A program made the position numbers and the translations under genes. This document shows positions 43,575 to 52,795 of a stretch of 64,000 nucleotides of DNA, piece by piece. A model generated the notes under the pieces. It had not been told where the DNA came from. It saw only the letters and a program-made list of their open reading frames with translations, and did not search any database. The stretch comes from Larkinella sp. C7 (GTDB taxonomy: Bacteria > Bacteroidota > Bacteroidia > Cytophagales > Spirosomataceae): contig NZ_VBSL01000009.1 of assembly GCF_006149005.1 (NCBI RefSeq), positions 124,001 to 188,000 on the forward strand, given 5' to 3'. Numbering within the stretch: the stretch's first letter is position 1; each line of letters begins with the position of its first letter.

Positions 43575-46500
43575 ATGTGTTCACCTTTGAACTCCACTCC
43601 GCTGCCCGTTTTGCTGGTTGCTTGGTTACTGAGCAGTCCGCAACCGGCCAGCAGCCAGACCCTGGCGATGGTTCGGCAGCAGGACCGCACGACGATGGCT
43701 CCATCGGCCGTGGTGACGCGCCGACTGGCCGACGTGCTGAATGACCTGAAAACCCGGTATCGGACCGATATTCTGTTTGAAGACCGTACCATCGCCAATC
43801 TGACCGTTCCGGCGGATGCGTTGGTCGGCAGTGCTACGCTCGAAGACGCGCTGAGCCGTTTGCTGAAACCGTTCAATCTGCGCTACAAACAGGTAAAACC
43901 GGGTACCTGGGTCGTTCTGAACCGAAAACCGCCGGTCGGTGATGCGCGATTTCCGGTCGTTCCGGCGACCGGGCGGGAGCAGGCTGGTAACACGGAAATC
44001 AGCGGCTTACCGGCTTCCCTGACCGCGTCTACAACCGCCGTTCCGGTGGATATATCCGTCGGTGGGACGGTGACGGGTGCCGACAATGGCGGTTCGTTGC
44101 CCGGCGTCAGCGTGGTTTTGAAAGGCACCAACCGGGGTACGACGACCGATGCCAATGGGCGGTATCAGTTGAGCGTTCCGGAACCGGCAACGGGCCTGAC
44201 GCTGGTTTTTTCGTACGTGGGGTACCTGGCGCAGGAAGAGGTGATCAATAACCGTTCGGAAATTAATGTGGAGTTGAAAGTAAATAGTCAGGCGCTGAAC
44301 GAAGTGGTTGTCGTGGGCTATGGAACGGTGCGGAAAAGCGATCTGACCGGTTCTGTGACGTCATTGAAAGCCCAGGATCTGACGCGGGGTGCCAACATGA
44401 ACCTGCAGCAAACGCTGGCGGGTCGGGCACCGGGCGTGCAGATTTACCAGAAAAGCGGGGAACCGGGGGCCACGATGAGCGTGCAAATCCGGGGCATTAC
44501 GTCCATTACGGGCAACAACGATCCGTTGTATGTGGTGGACGGTTTGCCGGTCAACGACGGCACGGCCATTGGCTCAGCGAGCGCGGGTGGCACGACCAGC
44601 AATCCCAACAACCGGACGCCACTGAACAGCCTGAATCCTGCGGATATTGAGTCGATCGAGATTTTAAAGGATGCCTCCGCTACGGCGATTTATGGGTCGC
44701 GCGGGGCGAATGGGGTGGTGATCATTACCACCAAAAAAGGCAAAGAAGGCAAGCTGAAAGTGGAATACAACGGAACCTACGGGGTTCAGACGGTGGCGCA
44801 TACCCAGCAGTTTATGACGGGGGATGAATACACCAAAGTAATTAATGAAATCATCGACCTCGGGAAACTCAGCACGCCCAAAGTAACTGGCCCGAACGCC
44901 AATACCGACTGGCAGAAGCTGTTGTTACGCAACGCCCCCATCCAGTCACACGATCTGTCGTTCAGCGGGGCCGGTGGAAATACCAAATATTACGTATCGG
45001 TCGGGTATTTTAACCAGGACGGTATTATGCTGAAATCCGGCACCAATCGCTACAACGCCCGGGTGAATCTGGAAAACGGCATTGCTTCCAAATACAATGT
45101 CGGGGTGAGCCTGACGACGGCCTACAGCCGCGATTACTACAACGCCACCGGCGTCGGGCTGAACGACAACGCCAGTGCACTCTACATGGCCCAGAACTAC
45201 GATCCGACGGCAGCCCCCTACAACCCCGACGGTTCGTTTTACCGCTCGCCGTTGATGGCTCCGATGGACAATCCACTGGCCGTCATCAATGGGCAGTATG
45301 GCATGGGCGACACCTACCGCACCTTCGGGAACGTGTATGCAGAATACTTTCTGATGCCGTCGCTGTCCGCCAAGGTTCGGGTCGGCGTGGATTTGAACAA
45401 CAACCAGCGGTATTTCTGGATCGATCCTACTACGCTGACCGGTTTGTCGTACAATGGCTATGCCGACGTGCGCGACGGAAAAAGGGGGTATTACCTGACC
45501 GAAGGGACGCTGAACTACAACAAGGAGTTGAAAGAGCACCGGATTTCGGCGGTGGCCGGAGCGACCTATGAGCGGTATACGTCCAGTAGCCTGATCGCCA
45601 ATTCCCGTTCCTTTGCCCTGCCCGATCTGACGTTCGATGCGCTGGGTACCGGTGATAATACGCTGAACGGGGTGGGCAGTGGTCGTCAGGAAAACAAAAT
45701 CGTCTCGTTTCTGGGGCGCGCCAGTTATGCCTACAAAGGAAAATATCTGCTGACAGCGTCGATCCGCGCCGATGGTTCGGCACGGTTTGGCCCCAACAAA
45801 CGGTTCGGGTATTTCCCGTCGGCAGCCGTGGCCTGGCGGATATATGACGAAGATTTTCTGAAAAATAACCGGGTGCTGAGCGAACTGAAACTGCGGGCGA
45901 GCTACGGCGTCACCGGAAACCAGCCGACGGTGAATTACCTCTATTTTTCGACCTACTCCGCCGGACGCAATGCGGTTTTTAACGGCAACAAAGTCAGTTC
46001 GCTCCAGCCGAGCCGCAGTGCCAATCCGGATCTGCAATGGGAAGCCGCCGTGCAGGCCGACATCGGGGTGGATTTCGGCTTCTTCAACTCGCGTCTGACG
46101 GGGAGCATCGACTACTATAACCGGAAGACTTCCAATCTGTTGTATGACATTCCGCAACCAGCCAGCACCGGTTTTGGCAGCCGGACCGAAAACGTGGGCA
46201 GTATGCGCAACACCGGTCTGGAGCTGGCGCTGAAAGCCGTCATTGTGAACCAGAAGGACGTTCGGTTCGATGCCGGGTTCAACATTACGACGCTGAAAAA
46301 CCGGGTGTTGAGTCTGGGCAATGTGAGTCAGGCCATCGGTACCGGGCCGGGTAGCATCGGTCAGGTGAGCATTCTGAAACCGGGTGAATCCATCGGCTCG
46401 TTCTACGGGTATCTGGTCGATGGGGTCTGGCAAACGGGCGACGATTTCGGTCAGGCGCAAACCGGCGTTCGGCCCGGCGACCTGAAATACCGCGATCTGG

Positions 46501-47045
46501 ACGGCAACAAAATCATCAATGCCAACGACCGGGTGGTGCTGGGCAAATCGCTGCCTGATTTCTACTACGGTTTTAATTCCAGCGTTTCCTACAAAACCCT
46601 CGTTCTGGATGTGTTTCTGGAAGGATCGCAGGGCGCTAAAATGCTGAATAGCAGTCTGGTCGATTCGTATTATCCGGTGGATTATCGCCGGAACAAACTG
46701 GCCGAACCGTATCTGAACCGCTGGACGCCCACGAACCCCACCAACGACTATCCGTCGTTTCTGCCGAACGATGTGCAGGGGCAACGGCAGGTGACCAACA
46801 AAACCGTCGAAGAAGCTTCGTACCTGCGGCTTCAGTCGATCCGGTTATCGTACAAAATTCCCCTGAAAACGCGGTTCATCAGTGGCGCATCGGTTTTCGT
46901 GAACGGGCAGAATCTGTACACCTTCACCAACTACTCCGGCTCTGACCCGGCGGCCAATGCCCTCGGCGACAATATTTTACGCATCGACTATAACACCTAT
47001 CCCTTAACCAGAACCTTTACAACGGGGCTAAACCTCCAGTTCTGA
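43575..47045 (+). CDS. SusC/RagA-type TonB-dependent receptor with STN signalling domain
   Basis: A 1156-residue outer membrane transporter. Order: signal peptide (about 1-28), STN domain (about 45-115, VVTRRLADVLNDLKTRY), carboxypeptidase-regulatory-like domain (about 155-235), the SusC signature VVVGYGTVRKSDLTGSV, plug (LAGRAPGVQI to ATAIYGSRGANGVVIITTKKG), and a 22-strand barrel ending in LNLQF. It imports oligosaccharides bound by SusD. The STN domain suits signalling to FecR/ECF upstream, so uptake and induction are linked. Confidence 0.96.
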   Translation: MCSPLNSTPLPVLLVAWLLSSPQPASSQTLAMVRQQDRTTMAPSAVVTRRLADVLNDLKTRYRTDILFEDRTIANLTVPADALVGSATLEDALSRLLKPFNLRYKQVKPGTWVVLNRKPPVGDARFPVVPATGREQAGNTEISGLPASLTASTTAVPVDISVGGTVTGADNGGSLPGVSVVLKGTNRGTTTDANGRYQLSVPEPATGLTLVFSYVGYLAQEEVINNRSEINVELKVNSQALNEVVVVGYGTVRKSDLTGSVTSLKAQDLTRGANMNLQQTLAGRAPGVQIYQKSGEPGATMSVQIRGITSITGNNDPLYVVDGLPVNDGTAIGSASAGGTTSNPNNRTPLNSLNPADIESIEILKDASATAIYGSRGANGVVIITTKKGKEGKLKVEYNGTYGVQTVAHTQQFMTGDEYTKVINEIIDLGKLSTPKVTGPNANTDWQKLLLRNAPIQSHDLSFSGAGGNTKYYVSVGYFNQDGIMLKSGTNRYNARVNLENGIASKYNVGVSLTTAYSRDYYNATGVGLNDNASALYMAQNYDPTAAPYNPDGSFYRSPLMAPMDNPLAVINGQYGMGDTYRTFGNVYAEYFLMPSLSAKVRVGVDLNNNQRYFWIDPTTLTGLSYNGYADVRDGKRGYYLTEGTLNYNKELKEHRISAVAGATYERYTSSSLIANSRSFALPDLTFDALGTGDNTLNGVGSGRQENKIVSFLGRASYAYKGKYLLTASIRADGSARFGPNKRFGYFPSAAVAWRIYDEDFLKNNRVLSELKLRASYGVTGNQPTVNYLYFSTYSAGRNAVFNGNKVSSLQPSRSANPDLQWEAAVQADIGVDFGFFNSRLTGSIDYYNRKTSNLLYDIPQPASTGFGSRTENVGSMRNTGLELALKAVIVNQKDVRFDAGFNITTLKNRVLSLGNVSQAIGTGPGSIGQVSILKPGESIGSFYGYLVDGVWQTGDDFGQAQTGVRPGDLKYRDLDGNKIINANDRVVLGKSLPDFYYGFNSSVSYKTLVLDVFLEGSQGAKMLNSSLVDSYYPVDYRRNKLAEPYLNRWTPTNPTNDYPSFLPNDVQGQRQVTNKTVEEASYLRLQSIRLSYKIPLKTRFISGASVFVNGQNLYTFTNYSGSDPAANALGDNILRIDYNTYPLTRTFTTGLNLQF

Positions 47046-47086
47046 CCGTGAAACGAGACTTTATACGTCCTAACAGTGGATCACCC

Positions 47087-48550
47087 ATGAAAAAGATCGT
47101 CAACTATATCCTGCTCGTTGGTGCGGTTCTGGTGTTGCCAGCCTGCGAAGAAACCCTGGAAGTAACCCCCAAATCCGAATTTTCGCCGGGCAACGTGCTG
47201 ACCTCCGAAAGCGGCATCAAGTCGCTGCTGTTTTCGGCCTATGCCCAGGCGCAAACCCAATCCAACTCCCGCTACGTCATCAATGATTCGGAAGTTTGTA
47301 CGGATATGGCATTCAATACCGGTGGGGCCGAAAACGGGCAGCTCATCACGATCATCAACTTCACCTGGGACCCGTCGCTGGGAACGTTCAACGATGATAT
47401 GTGGGCTCCGAATTACCGGGCCATTCGCGATGCCAACGGGGTTATCGAGAACATCGACAAGGTGAATACGACCGATGCCACGAAGAAACTCTTCAAAGCC
47501 GAAGCGCGTGTGCTGCGGGCACAGGCCTACGCGATCCTGTACAATTTCTTCGGTACGGTTCCGCTTCGGACTTCGACGAGTCAGCTTGGCGGACTGGCGC
47601 GGGCTGCGGAGGCTGATCTCAAAACGTTTATCGAAACGGAAATCAGTCAATCCATTGCCGATCTGCCCGATCCGGGGAAAGAAGAAGCCTATGGCCGGTT
47701 GAACAAGGGAAATGCGAACGGGATTCTGGCCAAGTTTTACCTCAACACCAAACAGTGGCAGAAAGCTGCCGATGCCGCAAAAGCGGTGATGGATCTGAAT
47801 TACTACGCCCTGCATCCTGCTTTTTCGGACCTGTTCCGGGTGGAGAATGAAGGCATGAACAACCGCGAAATGCTGCTGGTGTTGCCGTGCCGCACCGAAG
47901 ATCCGTTCGGAAACTGGTTTCAGGCCGGGACCTTGCCGCCGTCGTACAAGAGCAGCCCGCAGTTTTCCAATTATGTTTACAAGACCACCATGTCGAATTT
48001 TGCGACGCAATACCGCCTGCGAACCGCCTTCACCAGCACGTTTGCGCCGACCGATAAGCGGCTGCAACTGATTTGCACCAGCTACGTCAACAGCAGCAAC
48101 CAGACCGTCGATCTGTCGACCGGCGACAACGCCCGGAGTTTCAAATACTGGGACAACAATACGGTGGGGAACAACAGCGGAACCGATGTGCCGGTGATTC
48201 GGTATGCCGACATCCTGCTGACCCGCGCCGAAGCCCTGAATGAGCTGAACGGCCCGACCGCCGAGTGTTTTACGCTGATCAATCAGGTGCGCACCCGGGC
48301 CGGTATTGCCAACCTGACCACCGCCGATGCCGCCACCAAAGAGGCCTTCCGGACGGTTATTTTCCGGGAGCGGGGTTGGGAGTTTGTCTCCGAAGGCAAG
48401 CGTCGGGAAGACCTGATTCGTCAGGGAACGTTCATTGCGCTGGCTCAGGCGCGGGGCATAACGAACGCCAAACCGGAGCGGGTGCTGTTCCCGATTCCAC
48501 AGTCCGAAATTGATGCCAACAAATTGTGTGTCCAGAATCCGGGTTACTAA
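47087..48550 (+). CDS. SusD/RagB-family glycan-binding lipoprotein
   Basis: A 487-residue lipoprotein with signal MKKIVNYILLVGAVLVLPAC and the SusD pattern: TPR-rich N-terminal half (LFKAEARVLRAQAYAILYNFFGTVPL) and a C-terminal RagB region (RERGWEFVSEGKRREDLIRQG, LFPIPQSEIDANK). It forms the lid of the SusC barrel and binds the glycan at the cell surface. I start at ATG 47087; an in-frame GTG upstream only adds residues before the lipobox signal. It follows susC by 41 bp. Confidence 0.95.
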   Translation: MKKIVNYILLVGAVLVLPACEETLEVTPKSEFSPGNVLTSESGIKSLLFSAYAQAQTQSNSRYVINDSEVCTDMAFNTGGAENGQLITIINFTWDPSLGTFNDDMWAPNYRAIRDANGVIENIDKVNTTDATKKLFKAEARVLRAQAYAILYNFFGTVPLRTSTSQLGGLARAAEADLKTFIETEISQSIADLPDPGKEEAYGRLNKGNANGILAKFYLNTKQWQKAADAAKAVMDLNYYALHPAFSDLFRVENEGMNNREMLLVLPCRTEDPFGNWFQAGTLPPSYKSSPQFSNYVYKTTMSNFATQYRLRTAFTSTFAPTDKRLQLICTSYVNSSNQTVDLSTGDNARSFKYWDNNTVGNNSGTDVPVIRYADILLTRAEALNELNGPTAECFTLINQVRTRAGIANLTTADAATKEAFRTVIFRERGWEFVSEGKRREDLIRQGTFIALAQARGITNAKPERVLFPIPQSEIDANKLCVQNPGY

Positions 48551-48586
48551 CGTTTAACGGCCAGACTGTCAAGTACTAACTTTTCC

Positions 48587-49648
48587 ATGAAACGACTACT
48601 GATTCTTTTCCTTTTTCTGCTGCGGTTTTTGCCGGAGCTAAGTGCCCAAAACAAGATCTGGACGCCCGAAAAGGCGAATGCCTGGTACCAGAAACAAGGC
48701 TGGATTCGGGGCTGTAACTTCCAGCCCAGTTCGGCCATCAACCAACTGGAGATGTTTCAGGCCGCGACCTTCGATCCCCAAACCCTCGACCGTGAACTCG
48801 GTTGGGCCGAAGGGCTGGGACTCAATGCGATGCGGGTGTATCTGCATCACGTGGCCTGGACGTCGGATCAGGCGGGGTTCAAAAAACGGCTCGATCAATA
48901 CCTCGGAATCTCCCAAAAACACGGTATTAAAACCATTCTGGTGTTTTTTGACGACTGCTGGAACGACGAATACCGCCCCGGAAAACAGCCGGAACCCAAG
49001 CCGGGTATCCACAACAGCGGCTGGGTGCGCGATCCCGGCACCATGATCCACACCCATCCAGACAGCCTGGCGATGCTGGAGCGGTATGTGAAAGATGTGA
49101 TGATCACCTTCAAAAACGACGAGCGGATTCTGCTCTGGGATCTGTATAACGAACCGGGCAACAACCAGTATTTCAGCAAAAGCCTGCCGTTGCTGAAAGC
49201 GGTTTTTAGCTGGGCGCGGGCCGTTGATCCTTCGCAGCCGGTGAGTGCCGGTTTGTGGAACTGGGACGAAAAATTTACCGAACTAAACCAGTTTCAGCTC
49301 GAAAATTCGGATGTGATCACCTACCACCATTACAAGTATATCGATGATCATAAAAAGCGGATTGCGGACCTTCGGCAACACAAGCGACCGCTGATCTGCA
49401 CCGAATACATGGCGCGCTCCAACGGCAGTATTTTTCAGACCATTATGCCGCTGCTGAAACAGGAAAACATCGGTGCGATCAACTGGGGATTTGTGGCGGG
49501 TAAGACCAACACCATCTATGCCTGGCGAACGCCCATGCCCGACGGCAAAGAGCCGGAATTGTGGTTTCACGATATTTTGCGGAAAGACGGAACGCCCTTC
49601 AGCGCGGAGGAGGTGAAGACGATCAAAACATTGACCGGTAAAAAATAA
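48587..49648 (+). CDS. Secreted glycoside hydrolase (GH5-like clan A TIM barrel)
   Basis: A 353-residue exported enzyme (signal about 1-19, LPELSAQ). It has a clan GH-A barrel with the acid/base Glu in LWDLYNEPGN and the likely nucleophile Glu in ICTEYMAR, and the substrate region WIRGCNFQPSSAINQLEMF near the start. Similar proteins are annotated as cellulase-family or 1,4-beta-xylanase-like, but the true substrate is unknown. Its place after susCD suggests it trims the imported glycan. Confidence 0.82.
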   Translation: MKRLLILFLFLLRFLPELSAQNKIWTPEKANAWYQKQGWIRGCNFQPSSAINQLEMFQAATFDPQTLDRELGWAEGLGLNAMRVYLHHVAWTSDQAGFKKRLDQYLGISQKHGIKTILVFFDDCWNDEYRPGKQPEPKPGIHNSGWVRDPGTMIHTHPDSLAMLERYVKDVMITFKNDERILLWDLYNEPGNNQYFSKSLPLLKAVFSWARAVDPSQPVSAGLWNWDEKFTELNQFQLENSDVITYHHYKYIDDHKKRIADLRQHKRPLICTEYMARSNGSIFQTIMPLLKQENIGAINWGFVAGKTNTIYAWRTPMPDGKEPELWFHDILRKDGTPFSAEEVKTIKTLTGKK

Positions 49649-49719
49649 ACGTGTCGATCAATCCGGCATAAATTATCCGTAGGTTGCATTCATATTGGTT
49701 CAAATTCACTCGTTGCGTT

Positions 49720-51438
49720 ATGAAGAAGGGGCTTTTGGTGCTGTCGATCCCTTTGCTGGCCGTTTTTGCCATCCTGTTTCTGGGCAGTTTTGAGAAGAAA
49801 CCGCTCGTTACCCCGTCGTCCAAAGCGCCCGCCCGGCCCAACATCATTGTGATCATGGCGGACGACCTCGGCTTTTCGGATGTCGGCTGCTACGGCGGTG
49901 AAATTCATACCCCGAACATCGATTACCTGGCCAAAAATGGTATTCGGTATACGCAGTTTTACAACACCTCGCGCTGCTGCCCGACGCGGGCCAGCCTGCT
50001 GACCGGTTTATACAACCAGCAGGCCGGTATTGGCAAAATGACCGAAGCGGAAGACCAGCCCGGCTACCGCGGACACCTGACTGACAATACCGTAACGCTG
50101 GCGGAAGTACTCAAAACCGCCGGTTATCAGACGGCGATGACCGGCAAGTGGCACGTTTCGAACACCACTGTGCAAAAAGACCCGAAGGAGCAACTGGCCT
50201 GGCTGAACCACCAGAAAGACTACGGCGATTTTGCGCCCATCGACCAATATCCGACCAACCGGGGTTTTGACCGGTATTTTGGCAACATCTGGGGCGTCGT
50301 CGATTTTTTTGACCCCTTCAGCCTGGTGAACGGCACCAAACCGGTCAAGTCCGTACCGAAGAACTACTACCACACGGATGCCATCAGCGATACAACGGTC
50401 GCCTATATTCAGTCGTTTGCGAAGGGATCGGCACCGTTTTTCCTGTATGTGGCCCACACGGCCCCGCACTGGCCGCTAATGGCGCTGCCCGAAGACATCG
50501 CGAAATACAAGGATACCTACAAAGCGGGCTGGGATGTGATTCGCAAAAACCGGTATGAGAAAATGGTCAAACTGGGCCTGATCGATCCGAAGAAAACAAA
50601 ACTTTCCGATCGCTGGCAGAATGACCTGAGTTGGGAAGCCAACCCGGATAAAGAGTGGGATGCCCGCGCGATGGCCGTTCATGCCGCCATGATCGACCGG
50701 ATGGATCAGGGCATTGGCCGGATGCTGAAAGCCCTGCGCGAAACCGGTCAGCTGGACAATACGCTGATTCTGTTTTTGTCGGACAACGGAGCCAGTCCCG
50801 AAAATTGTGCGGCTTACGGCCCCGGTTTCGACCGGCCCAACCAGACGCGCGATGGCCGACCGATTGCCTACGACCTCAAAAAGCAAATCATGCCGGGCGC
50901 GCAAACGTCCTATTCCTCGATTGGACAGCGTTGGGCCAATGTCGCCAACACGCCGTATCAGTTCTGGAAAGCCGAATCGTCGGAAGGGGGCGTTCATACG
51001 CCTTTGGTGGCTTTCTGGCCCAACGGGATGACGGCGAAAAAAGGCAGTTTTAGTGCGCAGACAGGACACGTAATGGATTTCATGAGCACATTTGTCGAAC
51101 TGGCTGGTGCGACGTACCCCAAAACCCACCAGGGCCACGCGATCACACCCACCACGGGCGTCAGCCTGGTACCGTCTTTTCAGGGAAAAAGCGCAGTGGG
51201 TCATTCGACCTTGTTTAATGAACATTTTGGCGCGCGGTATGCCCGGTCCGGCAACTGGAAACTGGTTTCGGCCAGCCGCGACACCACCTGGCGGCTGTTT
51301 GATCTGGCAACGGATCGAACCGAGATGAACGATGTCGCGGCCCGGTATCCCGATAAAGTGCGTGAACTGGAAGGGCTATGGCGTCAGTGGGCAAACACCC
51401 ATCAGGTGTTTCCTAAACCGGGGAACAAAGCGAATTGA
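49720..51438 (+). CDS. Arylsulfatase (formylglycine type, S1 family)
   Basis: A 572-residue exported sulfatase. The signature CCPTRASLLTG holds the residue to be turned to formylglycine (Cys86 in C-x-P-x-R). Metal-binding residues are visible in IVIMADDLGFSDVG, TGKWHVS and FLSDNGASPENC. It has a membrane signal near the N-terminus. It would remove sulfate from a glycan or related ester; the maturing enzyme is not in the window. Start is ATG 49720. It ends at the stop of the convergent next gene. Confidence 0.93.
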   Translation: MKKGLLVLSIPLLAVFAILFLGSFEKKPLVTPSSKAPARPNIIVIMADDLGFSDVGCYGGEIHTPNIDYLAKNGIRYTQFYNTSRCCPTRASLLTGLYNQQAGIGKMTEAEDQPGYRGHLTDNTVTLAEVLKTAGYQTAMTGKWHVSNTTVQKDPKEQLAWLNHQKDYGDFAPIDQYPTNRGFDRYFGNIWGVVDFFDPFSLVNGTKPVKSVPKNYYHTDAISDTTVAYIQSFAKGSAPFFLYVAHTAPHWPLMALPEDIAKYKDTYKAGWDVIRKNRYEKMVKLGLIDPKKTKLSDRWQNDLSWEANPDKEWDARAMAVHAAMIDRMDQGIGRMLKALRETGQLDNTLILFLSDNGASPENCAAYGPGFDRPNQTRDGRPIAYDLKKQIMPGAQTSYSSIGQRWANVANTPYQFWKAESSEGGVHTPLVAFWPNGMTAKKGSFSAQTGHVMDFMSTFVELAGATYPKTHQGHAITPTTGVSLVPSFQGKSAVGHSTLFNEHFGARYARSGNWKLVSASRDTTWRLFDLATDRTEMNDVAARYPDKVRELEGLWRQWANTHQVFPKPGNKAN

Positions 51439-51882
51439 TTATTCAAACCGGGGCAGATCGTCCAGAAAATCAACGGTTTGGAGTTGGTAGTCGACGCAGC
51501 AGCAGTAGTGCGTCAGGCCGTTGGTGATCACGATGTACGGCGCCTGATGAATGTGGTTGTAGCGGCCAATCTGGTCGAAAACCTGTTGCGTGACGGCCAC
51601 CTGGGGGGCTTTGCATTCGACGAGCAGAAACGGTTTTCCCAATCGGTCGAACACCAGAATGTCCGTTCGTTTTCGCAACTGATTGAGTTTCAAACCGCCC
51701 TCCGTCCGAATCAATGATTTCGGATAGCCATACTGATTCAGCAGCAGATGCACGACGTGTTGTCGCACCCATTCTTCCGGTGTAATGAGCACATACTTCT
51801 TCCGCAACACGTCGAAAATATACGGTTTCCCCTCGATCTGCTTCGTATTGTAATCAAAAACCGGTAGGTTTAACGATTCCAT
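51439..51882 (-). CDS. Small HsdR-N-terminal-domain (PD-(D/E)XK) protein
   Basis: A 147-residue protein that corresponds to the N-terminal nuclease-like domain of type I restriction HsdR subunits (ITPEEWVRQHVVHLLL, KRTDILVFDRLGKPFLLVECKAPQ with the D..ExK catalytic pattern, YIVITNGL). There is no helicase part, no HsdM or HsdS gene, and the gene is at the end of the sulfatase gene. Stand-alone members are common in Bacteroidota; their role is not established. Confidence 0.85.
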   Translation of the reverse strand: MESLNLPVFDYNTKQIEGKPYIFDVLRKKYVLITPEEWVRQHVVHLLLNQYGYPKSLIRTEGGLKLNQLRKRTDILVFDRLGKPFLLVECKAPQVAVTQQVFDQIGRYNHIHQAPYIVITNGLTHYCCCVDYQLQTVDFLDDLPRFE

Positions 51883-51944
51883 TCGTCAAAAATACGGAAT
51901 CTGACGGAGTAATGCTGCCATCGATCGACGATACACTTCAAACC

Positions 51945-52715
51945 ATGAAAACCAAAGATGAAATTGTCCAAAACTGGCTGCCCCGGTATACCGGAACGCC
52001 CATCGAGCAGTTCGGTGAGTATATTCTGCTGACGAATTTTATCAATTACGTCGAGCTGTTTGCAAAAAAATACGATACGGAAATCTATGGGTTGGGCCGG
52101 GCCATGCAAACGGCAACTGCCGACAACATCACAATCATCAACTTCGGAATGGGCAGTGCCATGGCGGCAACGGTCATGGATTTGCTGACGGCGGTGAGTC
52201 CCAAGGCGGTGTTGTTTCTGGGAAAATGCGGTGGTTTGAAAAAAACGCTGGTTGGTGATCTGGTTTTGCCGATTGCGGCCATTCGGGGCGACGGCACCAG
52301 CAACGATTACATGCGGCCCGAAATCCCGGCCCTGCCGTCGTTCCGGTTGCAGCGGGCGGTTTCGTCCATGATCAAGAAACACGAACTGGATTACTGGACC
52401 GGTACGGTCTATACGACGAACCGGCGCATCTGGGAACACGACGAAGTGTTCAAGGAGTATCTGCGTGAGATTCGGGCCATGGCGATCGACATGGAAACCG
52501 CCACGATCTTCATCGTCGGTTTCGCCAACGCCATTCCGCACGGCGCCCTGCTGCTGGTTTCCGACAATCCGATGGTGCCGGAAGGCGTCAAAACCGAAGA
52601 AAGTGACAAACGCGTCACCGGCTCGTACGTCGAAAAACACCTTCAGATCGGCATCGACTCCCTCCGCGAACTAGCCACATCGGGCGAGTCGGTCAAGCAC
52701 CTGCGGTTTGAGTAA
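51945..52715 (+). CDS. amn: AMP nucleosidase (nucleoside phosphorylase superfamily)
   Basis: A 256-residue protein of the PNP/UDP phosphorylase fold. Conserved blocks: IINFGMGSAMAATVMDLL, LFLGKCGGL and MAIDMETATIF, the usual purine-binding region. Enzymes of this short type in Bacteroidota are annotated as AMP nucleosidase, which splits AMP into adenine and ribose-5-phosphate. I start at ATG 51945 (MKTKDEIVQNW); the earlier ATG adds 11 residues. It converges with the TPR gene over a perfect inverted repeat. Confidence 0.88.
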   Translation: MKTKDEIVQNWLPRYTGTPIEQFGEYILLTNFINYVELFAKKYDTEIYGLGRAMQTATADNITIINFGMGSAMAATVMDLLTAVSPKAVLFLGKCGGLKKTLVGDLVLPIAAIRGDGTSNDYMRPEIPALPSFRLQRAVSSMIKKHELDYWTGTVYTTNRRIWEHDEVFKEYLREIRAMAIDMETATIFIVGFANAIPHGALLLVSDNPMVPEGVKTEESDKRVTGSYVEKHLQIGIDSLRELATSGESVKHLRFE

Positions 52716-52716
52716 A

Positions 52717-52795
52717 GAGTTAGGAATTAAGAGTTATGAGTGAAGAGTTGGCTGACGCATTTAACTCTTCACTCATAACTCTTAATTCCTAACTC
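52717..52795. repeat. Long inverted repeat, element LIR-8 (perfect 33-bp arms)
   Basis: Arms 52717-52749 and 52763-52795 are perfectly complementary over 33 bp; the loop is 13 nt (GGCTGACGCATTT). Arm words are GAGTTAGGAATTAAGAG and TATGAGTGAAGAGTT. It starts 2 nt after the amn stop and overlaps the stop of the convergent TPR gene, so it can act as a two-way terminator. A 25-nt part of the right arm (52761-52785) recurs with one mismatch inside argH. Confidence 0.95.

Noticed and set aside
44946-46784. 612-codon open frame on the minus strand
   Set aside because: It mirrors the barrel part of susC, which has clear family motifs; the antisense frame is a by-product of GC-rich third positions.
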